From assembly GCA_963823845.1 (NCBI GenBank), contig CAWGND010000014.1, positions 952,505-1,016,504 on the forward strand: a stretch of 64,000 nucleotides of DNA. The letters are read 5' to 3'. The notes under the pieces were generated by a model that was not told the origin of the DNA, ran no database searches, and saw only the letters and a program-made list of their open reading frames with translations. Of the stretch, positions 55,973 to 64,000 are shown piece after piece. Position numbers and translations under genes: made by a program. How positions within the stretch are numbered: position 1 is the stretch's first letter; each line of letters starts with the position of its first letter. Origin of the DNA: Alloacidobacterium sp963823845. GTDB lineage: Bacteria; Acidobacteriota; Terriglobia; Terriglobales; Acidobacteriaceae.

Positions 55973-57343
55973 TCAAGGGGTGGCAAGAACCGGAGAGGTT
56001 GTTGGTCCACTCAGGAACCTGACCAGTCGCTTGATGTTCTGGGCAGTGGCGGCTAGGAAGAACTGCTCCTGGGCGAAGTTCAACCTACGCAGTCGCAGAC
56101 GATGGAGGCCGAGGCGGCATTTCAGTTCTGCGAACAGCGCCTCGACCTTTTTCCGCTGTCGCTGCGCATACTCGAACTCCGGTGTTGTCCGTAGATCACG
56201 CGCTCGTTGCCGGGCAGCTTCGTTCATATGGATGGCAAGATACCGGAACGGGCCGGTCGTGCACCGAGACCTTTGCGGGCACGGACCGCATTTCTTGCGC
56301 GTTCCGATATAACCGAATGTCCGATTCCTTTCGTTGCGGCCACCATATTTAGTTGCTGGCCTGCTGGGCAGATGTAGCTGTCGCTCTCCGGTAAATAGGT
56401 GAAAAGTTCAGGACCATAGAAGGGACTTCTTGTTCGCCCGACCGCATCCCTCGTAGGCATATATGGAGTAATCTCCCGGTCCACCAGCCACTGCAAGAAC
56501 TCGCCGTTGCCATAGCTTGCATCGGCCGCAATGGATTCTGGTTTTCGCCCTTGCCATTGGGCGAAGCGTGCGATCATCTCCCGCCCGGCTCTAGACTCTT
56601 CGCTCAGGCGAGCACCTGTCGCTTGCACGCCCACAACGATGCAGCTGTGATTATCGACCAGGTAATTGTTGTAGTACCCCATGCGTGCTGGCGTGCCTCC
56701 TTTGGTCGCATAAGTTGAATCTGGATCAGTGGTGGATACCTTGTCCTGATTGTGTGCCGGCTCTTCTACTGGGTTCTGCCTTTCAAGTTCAGCCAGGTAT
56801 TCGCGCACGGTTCGATTGACCTGCGCGGCTTCGGCCAGCTGCTCTCGCGGGATGCGGCTCTCGCGGGATGCGGCTCTCCTTGGAAGCATTTGCTTCCACG
56901 AAAGTTCCATCGACGGACAGCTTGTCTCCGCGTGCCAGTCCAACCGCCATGCACTGAGCTACCACTTGCTCAAACAGCTGCTCGAACAGCTTCGATGCCT
57001 GAAAACGTCCGTGGCGATTCTTTGAAAACGTGGAGTGGTGCGGAACTTCCTCATCGAACCCAAGACCTGTGAACCAACGCCACGCAAGGTGCATGCGCAT
57101 CTCTTCAACAAGCTTGCGTTCGCTGCTGATGCCGTATAGATAGCCAATCAGCAAAATGCGAAGCAGGAGCTCTGGATCAATCAACGGTCGACCTATATCG
57201 CTGTAGCTGTCCTCGACACGCTGATGAACGAAGCCAAAATCGATGTGTTTATCGATCACCCGCAACAGGTGATTCTCTGGAACCTGATCTTCCAGTCGGA
57301 AGTAGTAGAACAGCGATTCCGAACGGGCGTGCCGACCCATCAT
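55973..57343 (-). pseudogene. IS1182-type transposase with two frame disruptions
   Basis: From ATG 57343 the N-terminal DUF772-type region is intact (SLFYYFRLEDQVPENHLLRV, RLVEEMRMHLAWRW region, KLSVDGTFVEANASKE with the first Asp). At 56841-56872 a 16-bp tandem duplication shifts the frame. The core resumes (ATKGGTPARMGYYNNYLVDN, ESIAADASYGNGEFLQWLVD). One A missing from a short run near 56345 shifts it again before GYIGTRKKCGPCPQRSRCTT, the catalytic Glu segment RKKVEALFAELK, and the end at 55973. Confidence 0.85.
56841..56872. repeat. 16-bp tandem duplication in the transposase gene
   Basis: GCTCTCGCGGGATGCG occurs twice in a row (56841-56856, 56857-56872), followed by a partial third copy. 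Sixteen is not a multiple of three, so the duplication itself is the cause of the first frameshift. Confidence 0.9.
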
Positions 57344-57469
57344 GCGCCTTCATCCCCTTGGTAATGGCCATCAACGAGAAACATGGTCACACTATGCTGC
57401 TAAACACCTCCAATGGCCATACGCATCTCATCGAAATCGGCCTTTTGTACCGACTTTTTCAACACCCAC

Positions 57470-57794
57470 CCCTGAAGTCGACAGTTGAGTTGGAGCCGCC
57501 TGGATGGCTGGCGACAAGCCGAATTTCAAGACCTGTGTGGGCTAGGGTAAGGGGGCCGAGCACGAGGGCCCTGTGGATGCGCTTTGTGGCCCTCTGATCA
57601 ACGTAAATTGGCAGTGTCCTTCATCGTTCAAGAAGAGAGTAGGCAAGCCGAAAGAGGTTTGGGGCACGTGAATGGCAGGCTACACGCGCGCATTGCGCGT
57701 TTTTGCAATTGAAAGGTGGATTCTTTCTATTTTCGATCTGCTATATTAATGCAAACTTGGCGCGAGAACGTAAGCGGGGCGCGGAGCTGACTTC
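57470..57794. other. Intergenic stretch before the S53 gene
   Basis: No gene is supported. It becomes A/T-rich near 57700-57760, where a promoter for the next gene would be expected; GGAG near 57783 may be its ribosome-binding site. Confidence 0.4.
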
Positions 57795-60700
57795 ATGCCT
57801 GAACGTAAATACGCTCGCGATGGATCGCCGAAAATCGACCAGTTTTTGCTGTACGCAGAGCGAAGCATCAAGGTCGGACAGCATTGTCATTTTGAAGGCG
57901 ACTTGGGAGTTCGATCGCCCGTGGACGTGCCGAGCCCTGCGGGGGTGGCACAAATCTCCGTTGGCGGGCACACTCGATGCCGGAGCCTGTATTCTCCTTC
58001 GACGTCGCTCGCCATATACTCGGAAGTTCACGACGTTTGGACGGGCTCTCTCGAAAGTGCCCAGGACGTAGGAATCGGAGCGCAGCACACTTTTCCCCCC
58101 GCCATGCCGGAGCTGCCCCTTGCGATGGCTTCCGGCCGCGGCAGCGACATCACACTCCACCGCCATGAACAGACTTCGCTGGGCCCCGGCGTGTACGGCG
58201 CGCTGACCATGCTTTACGAAAGCGAGCTTTGGCTGGCCGCCGGCGCCTACGTTTTTACGAGCATCAAGATGGATGAACATGCCCGCATGTTCGCCCTCCC
58301 AGGCGGCGTGGGCGTCGGAGTCATCGGTGGACTCTCGGCAGATCCCAACGCGAGAATCGTCCTGCATCGCGAAGATGCGCAAGCAAGTCACTTTGCAATT
58401 TTCGTCGCAGGAGGCGACCTTTCGGACGCGAAGGCAGAAGGGGGGACTGATGCATTCACGCCGGCGGTAGAGATCGGCGAGGATGTCCATCTCCATGCTT
58501 TGCTGGCCGCGCCGCATGGCACAGCGCGGGTGAAGTGCGGCGCCCGAATCAAAGGCGCACTGGCGGCCTTCGACATTGTCGCCGAAGACCGTGTTCACGG
58601 GGAATTTCAAAGCGGCTTTCCCGTTGATCCTCCGGGCCAACAGGGGTCGCAGCGCTTAGGCGGCTTTTTCGGGGTGCCCATTCCACCCACTTCGCTCCTT
58701 GGACCAGTTCCGCAAGGCACCCAGATCCTGCTGAGTATCGGCCTCCCCGTCCGGGATGCAAATGCCCTCAACGATCACATCAAACGGGTCTCCGATCCGA
58801 AGCACGCCAATTTTCGGCAGTTCATCTCGCAGGCGGACTTTAAAAACATCTATGGCGCGACAGATGCCGATTACCAGGAGCTCAAGAATTGGGCTGCTGC
58901 AAACGGCTTTACGACCGTCGACACATTGCCGAACAACCTCCTGCTCTGCGTCAGCGCTACGGCCGCCGTCATCGAGCAGGCGCTATTCGTCAACCTGCTT
59001 CTCCGTCAACGCCGGGATGGGAGCACATACGCTGCTGTGGACCGTAATCCATCGCTGAACCTGACTGCGCAGGTGCTGGATATCAACGGCCTGAACGACT
59101 ACCACGTGGCCGACGTGGCACAAAGCAATACCGGACCCAAAGGAAGCTTCAGCGCCGCCGATCTCCGCAATGCCTACCTGGGTGTGGGGTCCACGCTTCA
59201 ATCACTTGATGGGACCGGCCAGGTTGTCGGCATCGTGGATTTCGCCGTATACGATCCGTCCGATATTACCGGTTACGCCAATAGCCAATTCCCTGTTGAG
59301 GGACAATCGCCGCTGCCTCCACCCAACGTAACGGTTGCCGAGAACGAGACTGGCATTGATTTCCCCCCTGGGAATTCGAACGTCGAAACGACCCTGGACG
59401 TGGAGATGGTCTACGCGATGGCTCCTGCCGCGCAGATCCTCGTTTTCAAAGGCCGCATTTACTTCTTCACCAACGAGATGGCCCGAATCTTCCACAACAT
59501 GGCGAATTGGTCGCCTCAGCTTACTATCGCCAGCTGCTCTCTCGGCTTTTACTACTCCGATAGTGTGAACCAGGCGATTGGCCAGATGGCAGTAACCGGA
59601 GTAACTGTCTTCACCGCTTCCGGCGATAACGGTGACATTGGGTTTCAGGACCCCGGGAACCTGGCATGCGTGAACCAGACGCTGGTTGGTGGCACGATTC
59701 TCAACACCAACCAGCTGATTCAGCCGCCCCCTAACGCAGAGTATCCGACTGCGTATTATGCCGGTGAAAAGACGTGGAACCAGGGAAATGGAGCTACGGG
59801 CGGCGGCGTTATGTTGTGGGAAGTGCCAATCGGCCAGTCTGTGGAGTTTTTGGGAGTCCCCATTCCCGACTACCAGCAGTCCGTCAGTATGGCCACCAAC
59901 GGCGGCTCCACTCAATACCGCAACTATCCCGACGTGGCAATGCTGGCAGACGGAGCTGGAATTTTTCTAGGCGGCGTGCCGACGGCGATCGGCGGCACAA
60001 GCGTTGCGGCTCCACTGTGGGCCGGCTTCATGGCGCTCATCAATCAATACAACCAGAACAGCGGCGGCCCGGGAAAGGCTGGGTTCATCAATCCCACGAT
60101 TTACGATATCGGCCTTACCAGCGGCACAGCAAACGATCTTTATGCGGTCTGCTTCAACGATATCGCCGACAACGTAAGCAATGGGGTTGGGGGAGGAGGC
60201 ATCGGCTTTAAATCAGTTGCCGGCTACGACCTATGCACGGGCTGGGGTTCGCCGAAGCCCGGCCTGATCTATCAACTTGGCTCCGGGACGCCTCTATCGG
60301 CAAATCAGCCGCTCTCCCTGATTCGATTCGTGATCACGACCGGGAATGACGACGCAGGCGGAGGATTGCACGGAAGCAGCCAGACGGCGGATTGTTTCGT
60401 TCCGGGCGGAGGCGTCTTTACTCTGACTCTCAGGACCCGCGGTGAATCAAATTGGGAGAACTGGTCGACCCATGTGGTCGACTTCCCCATCCCCGCCAAG
60501 GACAACAACAGCAATCCCGTGCCCGTATTGACCACGAGCCAGGGTTTGACCGGAGTTCGCATCAATCTGGTGCAAGACAATCCGGACATAAGCGCCGACA
60601 ACTGGGATATCGCCAACCTTCAGGTTAGCTTGTTCGATCCGGGTGCTCCGCGCGTGGTCCAGGTGGATCTGATCGGAACGTCAACCTTACAGGACGGCAG

Positions 60701-61286
60701 CATCGGCCTGGTCCGGCTGAGCAAAAACCCGGGCGGCAGCGGAGTTGGCCCACACTCGCCGATCTATCCCGCTCCTCCGGAGGGAACGCCCCTGACGCCC
60801 GATCAGCCGCTCTCGATGGTCCGCTTTGTGATTACCACGGGCGGCGACGACGCTGGCGGAGGACTGCACGGAAGTACCCAGATCGCCGACTGCTTCGTTC
60901 CAGGCGGAGGCGCCTTCACGGTGACGCTGAGAAAATCGTCGGAGCCTCACTGGCAAAACGGCTCGACACACCAGGTAGACTTTACCATCCCGGCTAACAA
61001 CAGCGACGGCAATCCCTTGCCTGTGTTGACTCCCAGCGCGGGTTTGACGGGCGTGCGGATCAACCTGGTTCAAGACAACCCGGACATAAGCGCCGATAAC
61101 TGGGATATCGCCAACCTGCGCGTAAGCCTGTTCGATCCAGGAAGTCTGCAGGCGTGTCAGGTCGACCTGATCGGGACGTCAGTACTAGAGGACGGAAGCA
61201 TTGGCCTCGTCCGGCTGAGCAAGAACCCGGGCGGCAGCGGAAACGGCCCACACTCGCCGGTTTACCCGACACGATTATCCTGCTAG
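57795..61286 (+). CDS. S53-family (sedolisin/kumamolisin) protein with N- and C-terminal extra domains
   Basis: The 1163-residue protein has four parts. Residues 1-275: a beta-strand-rich region like polymer-forming or pectate-lyase-like helices (LGPGVYGALTMLYESELWLA, IGEDVHLHALLAAPHGTARV). About 300-430: the Pro-kumamolisin activation domain (PKHANFRQFISQADFKNIYG). About 455-830: S53 catalytic domain with Glu and Asp in NVETTLDVEMVYAMAP, oxyanion Asp in TASGDNGDIGF and Ser in IGGTSVAAPLWAGF, plus a Ca site (DLCTGWGSP). About 840-1155: two near-identical 145-residue repeats (VRFVITTGGDDAGGGLHGS, NPDISADNWDIANL). No signal peptide is visible. S53 enzymes are acid serine-carboxyl peptidases. 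The catalytic residues look complete. Confidence 0.88.
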   Translation: MPERKYARDGSPKIDQFLLYAERSIKVGQHCHFEGDLGVRSPVDVPSPAGVAQISVGGHTRCRSLYSPSTSLAIYSEVHDVWTGSLESAQDVGIGAQHTFPPAMPELPLAMASGRGSDITLHRHEQTSLGPGVYGALTMLYESELWLAAGAYVFTSIKMDEHARMFALPGGVGVGVIGGLSADPNARIVLHREDAQASHFAIFVAGGDLSDAKAEGGTDAFTPAVEIGEDVHLHALLAAPHGTARVKCGARIKGALAAFDIVAEDRVHGEFQSGFPVDPPGQQGSQRLGGFFGVPIPPTSLLGPVPQGTQILLSIGLPVRDANALNDHIKRVSDPKHANFRQFISQADFKNIYGATDADYQELKNWAAANGFTTVDTLPNNLLLCVSATAAVIEQALFVNLLLRQRRDGSTYAAVDRNPSLNLTAQVLDINGLNDYHVADVAQSNTGPKGSFSAADLRNAYLGVGSTLQSLDGTGQVVGIVDFAVYDPSDITGYANSQFPVEGQSPLPPPNVTVAENETGIDFPPGNSNVETTLDVEMVYAMAPAAQILVFKGRIYFFTNEMARIFHNMANWSPQLTIASCSLGFYYSDSVNQAIGQMAVTGVTVFTASGDNGDIGFQDPGNLACVNQTLVGGTILNTNQLIQPPPNAEYPTAYYAGEKTWNQGNGATGGGVMLWEVPIGQSVEFLGVPIPDYQQSVSMATNGGSTQYRNYPDVAMLADGAGIFLGGVPTAIGGTSVAAPLWAGFMALINQYNQNSGGPGKAGFINPTIYDIGLTSGTANDLYAVCFNDIADNVSNGVGGGGIGFKSVAGYDLCTGWGSPKPGLIYQLGSGTPLSANQPLSLIRFVITTGNDDAGGGLHGSSQTADCFVPGGGVFTLTLRTRGESNWENWSTHVVDFPIPAKDNNSNPVPVLTTSQGLTGVRINLVQDNPDISADNWDIANLQVSLFDPGAPRVVQVDLIGTSTLQDGSIGLVRLSKNPGGSGVGPHSPIYPAPPEGTPLTPDQPLSMVRFVITTGGDDAGGGLHGSTQIADCFVPGGGAFTVTLRKSSEPHWQNGSTHQVDFTIPANNSDGNPLPVLTPSAGLTGVRINLVQDNPDISADNWDIANLRVSLFDPGSLQACQVDLIGTSVLEDGSIGLVRLSKNPGGSGNGPHSPVYPTRLSC

Positions 61287-61328
61287 CGCACTGCTCGTCC
61301 AAAGCATGAATTTGCGGGCCTGGTTTTG

Positions 61329-61525
61329 TCACTTGCTGTGGTTTGAGTCGTGCACCCTCGGTCTTGGGTCCCCAGGTTTTTCAGGTTTCTTGGCAATCTG
61401 GCGCCGCAATGCATCGCTGGGCACGAGCACGAACGAGCGATCAAGCCGGCGATAGACCTGGGTCGCGAGCATCGTTTCGGTCTTGCCGTGCCCGGTCGGC
61501 AACACATGGCCGAGAGTGGGACGCT
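61329..61525 (-). pseudogene. Helicase motif-I fragment
   Basis: The minus strand reads HVLPTGHGKTETMLATQVYR and RRLDRSFVLVPSDALRRQIA, a Walker-A (GxGKT) segment and motif Ia of a DEAD/DEAH-type helicase. The frame is lost soon after, near 61380. Only about 45 residues of the family remain, between the S53 and PhoD genes. Confidence 0.55.
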
Positions 61526-61550
61526 TTGCTGCCTATGCGATGACAAGCCA

Positions 61551-63602
61551 TCAAACTGACAGCTTTGCATCCCCTTCAAGCACCCGCTGCTCCAGCTTCG
61601 GCGGCGTGCCTGGCTGCCACAGCCTCGCCCGATGCGATACACGGTAACGCAGCGGACCGCCGTCGGGGGTCGCCGCGCGCGCGATCGGGCGGACGATGCA
61701 GATAAATTCGGTATCGATCGCATCAGAGCCGGCACTGACCACTGCATAGCCGTGCCCGGCCATGTCGACGAATTCCAAGTGCGGCGCAACATCGGGATTG
61801 GTCGCCGCCCGCGCCTTCGCGATGTCGCCGCTCGCCGCATATTCGAGCGCCGCGCGCACACCGTGCTTGATCGTCAGGTTGATCGTCGCTTCGGGCGCGG
61901 CACCCGGCGTCTTGCGCACGAACAGCGGAAGCAGCGGGAAGTCCTTATAGTATTCGGCCGCTTCGGCTAGACCGGGGGCGGAGATCGAACCGGTGATGAA
62001 GCTCAGCCCGACCGGGTCGAACCCGGCTGGCGGCAATTTGGGGGCGGCATAGCCGGCCCAGAAGCTGTGGCGATCGCCCGAGATGGTGACGAACCCCGAC
62101 AGTTTGTGGTCGCGGACCGTGTCATAGATTTCGGCACGCTCGCTGAACGCACTGCTGAAATCGCCGCCGCCGAAGGTGCCGAAATCCTTGCCCGGCCATT
62201 TGTCCTTCGTCAGCCCGGCGGGCAGGTTCTGCGGATCGGTCCGCATGTCGAGCGTGCCGTTGGTCGCGCCCCAGATCTTCCAGGTCGCGGTCGACCGCGT
62301 CAGCCGCTCCTTGAGCCACGCTTTCTGCTCGCGGCCGAGCACGGTGTAGGCGGGCTCGTCCTTGCGGAAATTGGGCGCGCTCTTGTCGCCGATGGTGATC
62401 GTCGCGGGGGGATTGCCGCCAGCATAGTCCTTGCCCGCGTCGATGATCTCCATCAACTCCTGCGGAACCACCGGGAAGTTGAAGTCGAACACGTCCGTTT
62501 CGGGCCGATCCCCGGGATTCTGCATCGCGTAGCTGTGGAAGTCGGTGAGGATCAGATCGACATGCTTGCCGTAGCGCATCGCGCGATAGGCGGTCATGCT
62601 GCCGACGGCGGTGCGGTTGTTGGCCTCGGTGCCGAACCCATGATCGTCGAACGTGTCGATCGGCGCGCTCGTCACCGCGGGCGGGCCGAACTGGTCGAGC
62701 CCGGGGCCCGAGGCCTTGCGGACGCGCGACGGGATATATTCCCACCACGCCTGATTGGCGGCGACGCGCAGCGGCTGCGCGGGCTCGATCTTGCTGCCGT
62801 ATCTGATGAAGCTCTGCCAGCCTTGCCACGAGAATTCGTGGTTGTCGCCGATGCACACGAACGGAAAATGCGCGCGCGCGTCCTGGATGTCGGGATCGTC
62901 GATATGCGCGCGATAGACATGGCGATAGCCGGCGAGGTTGGTCGGCACGTGGAAATTGCCCACCTTGCGGCCGTCAGGAATGCGGCCAAGGTCGTAGACG
63001 GTGCGCGAATAGCGGTGCGACACCTCGTCGGGATATTCGACGACTTCGTAGATGAAGTCGCCCAGATGGAGCACGAAGCCCAGCTTGCGATCGGCCGGCG
63101 CGCGCTCGTCCTCCCAGATCATCCGGCGAAAGGCGTTCTGCGCGCCTTCGTTGACGCTGTTGCACGACACGAAGGCGAAGCGAACGGGGCGCGGGTCGCT
63201 GGCACGCGGGGCGGTGATCGTGCGCCCGATCCGGCTGCCGGCGCCGCTGTCGTCGGTGAAGCGGTACCAATAGGTCGTCGCCGGCAAGAGGCCGCCGACC
63301 AGCGCGCGGCACGTCCAGTCGGCCGCCGCCAGCACCGGCGCGCGTGCCCTGGCAACGACGCTGCGGAAATCCGCATCTCGCGCCACTTCCACCGTCAGTG
63401 CCTGCCGCTCGCCCTGGTCGAATGGCCGTCGGGTCCACAAGACCACGCTGTGATCGTCCGGATCGCCAGATGCGACTCCTTGGGGAAAAGACGCACGGTC
63501 CTCCCGCCATACGACTCGCGACGGCACGGCAGCCGATCGCGTCGCCCACACGCCAATGATTCCTAGAGAAGCAGCGCCCGCCAGAAATCGCCGTCGATCC
63601 AT
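61551..63602 (-). CDS. PhoD-like alkaline phosphatase, Tat-exported
   Basis: The 683-residue protein has a Tat signal (MDRRRFLAGAASLGIIGVWA), an N-terminal fibronectin-like PhoD_N part (FPQGVASGDPDDHSVVLWTR) and the metallophosphatase core: VRFAFVSCNSVNEGAQNAFR, LGFVLHLGDFIYEVVEYPDE, FVCIGDNHEFSWQGWQ, LILTDFHSY, and FVTISGDRHSFWAGYA. PhoD enzymes release phosphate from mono- and diesters in the periplasm and use Ca and Fe. The gene is visibly richer in G+C than its neighbours and resembles sphingomonad sequences in codon style, pointing to transfer. It appears intact. Confidence 0.9.
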   Translation of the reverse strand: MDRRRFLAGAASLGIIGVWATRSAAVPSRVVWREDRASFPQGVASGDPDDHSVVLWTRRPFDQGERQALTVEVARDADFRSVVARARAPVLAAADWTCRALVGGLLPATTYWYRFTDDSGAGSRIGRTITAPRASDPRPVRFAFVSCNSVNEGAQNAFRRMIWEDERAPADRKLGFVLHLGDFIYEVVEYPDEVSHRYSRTVYDLGRIPDGRKVGNFHVPTNLAGYRHVYRAHIDDPDIQDARAHFPFVCIGDNHEFSWQGWQSFIRYGSKIEPAQPLRVAANQAWWEYIPSRVRKASGPGLDQFGPPAVTSAPIDTFDDHGFGTEANNRTAVGSMTAYRAMRYGKHVDLILTDFHSYAMQNPGDRPETDVFDFNFPVVPQELMEIIDAGKDYAGGNPPATITIGDKSAPNFRKDEPAYTVLGREQKAWLKERLTRSTATWKIWGATNGTLDMRTDPQNLPAGLTKDKWPGKDFGTFGGGDFSSAFSERAEIYDTVRDHKLSGFVTISGDRHSFWAGYAAPKLPPAGFDPVGLSFITGSISAPGLAEAAEYYKDFPLLPLFVRKTPGAAPEATINLTIKHGVRAALEYAASGDIAKARAATNPDVAPHLEFVDMAGHGYAVVSAGSDAIDTEFICIVRPIARAATPDGGPLRYRVSHRARLWQPGTPPKLEQRVLEGDAKLSV

Positions 63603-64000
63603 CTCACGCTCCCTATTGAGGGCTATAGTTTCATAACGGGCACTAGGTTCAAAACTGGACTCACCCTAGCAGTCGCAAAAATCGCGTGTAAAGCTATTCG
63701 TGACGAACGGGCTACAGCGGGGATGAAGAACGGCGAATGCTCCCATCGCGCGCCACAACCGGGATACTACGGGGGAATACCCATTCACGTAGTTTAAGCT
63801 GCTGCGTTGAATCGAGATTGATCCAGCCAGAAGAGTCATGCTGAAACCTCTCAACCCGCTGTGAAGTGTCCGGGGCAATGCAAAGTAATTCGACGAAGCG
63901 GCGGGAATAGGTATCGTGTCCCCCGAATTCCCCTGTGTCTCTGCATCGTCCAATTTTCATACAAAATCACTGAGGGACTCACCAACTCAGGGTGATCCTC
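63603..64000. other. Right edge of the window, no supported gene
   Basis: Minus-strand frames cross this stretch but none gives a protein I recognise. The base composition falls back to the local level right after the PhoD start. Confidence 0.4.

Larger units (their letters stand above)
55889..57469 (-). mobile_element. IS1182-type insertion sequence, inactive
   Basis: Perfect 20-bp inverted repeats, GTGGGTGTTGAAAAAGTCGG at 55889-55908 and its complement at 57450-57469, bound a 1581-bp element. A 4-bp direct repeat CCCT flanks it (55885-55888, 57470-57473). Its only gene is a broken transposase. It is not the same element as the one at 3157. Confidence 0.88.

Noticed and set aside
57450..57500. 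A stem-loop target for the second IS1182-type element
   Set aside because: The rebuilt site around CCCT shows no complementary arms, unlike the first element.
62067..63566. A 499-codon open frame on the plus strand opposite PhoD
   Set aside because: It is a shadow produced by the high G+C of the PhoD gene; the minus-strand frame has all family motifs and a Tat signal.

Overview
The window looks like chromosome from an Acidobacteriota bacterium of the Terriglobia (Edaphobacter/Granulicella-like) group. This is an inference from gene content: an ADOP-type permease, a TIGR03436-like VWA protein, a GT4 + GH130 pair, several small Acidobacteria-type orphan proteins, two neighbouring pterin synthase genes beside folE, and moderate G+C. 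No rRNA operon or species marker is present, so the exact genus is open.

Layout. 1-3.1 kb: the end of a SagB-type nitroreductase, a wrecked SpoIIE-type phosphatase, and a CIRCE-controlled groES-groEL locus whose groEL carries a frameshift. 3.1-4.7 kb: an IS1182-family element that landed in the loop of a perfect 11-bp hairpin behind groEL. 4.7-34.5 kb: an accessory region with some intact genes (csp, terC, pdxH, a VOC protein, a 787-aa two-domain glycosyltransferase, an MDR oxidoreductase, a GAF-PP2C phosphatase, an IS110 transposase, a P4-type integrase). They sit among many broken ones: SRAP twice, a PPOX protein, a GNAT, a glycosidase, a GH130 protein, a response regulator, an ECF sigma, a VWA protein, a DedA-rhodanese fusion, an ADOP permease and a LysR regulator.

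34.5-49.6 kb: a compact block bounded by tRNA-Gln (minus) and tRNA-Arg (plus), with every recognised gene uninterrupted. It holds a heavy-metal RND efflux operon (small membrane protein, TolC, adaptor, CzcA/CusA-like pump), a YbbA/YbbP-like ABC exporter divergent from a TesA-like esterase, truB, folE, two 6-pyruvoyl-tetrahydropterin synthase paralogues, a GT2 glycosyltransferase, a TlpA-like thiol-disulfide lipoprotein, a small orphan protein and a SnoaL-like protein. Each tRNA 3' end faces outward onto its own tyrosine recombinase gene, so the block reads as core genome between two integration sites.

49.6-57.5 kb: the second accessory segment. It has an integrase with two overlapping HTH genes, a kinase fragment, a nonsense-broken secreted protein, a histidine phosphatase, a frameshifted IS110 transposase, an orphan 200-aa protein and a second, inactive IS1182-type element with a CCCT target duplication. 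57.5-64 kb: an intact 1163-aa S53 (sedolisin) protein of unusual architecture, a helicase fragment, and a Tat-exported PhoD phosphatase of visibly different composition (alphaproteobacterial in style). No CRISPR array, defence island or complete prophage was seen. The most notable items are the IS insertion into a terminator-like loop, the core block between two tRNA-linked integrases, the S53 architecture, and two IS110-family loci that may encode guide (bridge) RNAs.
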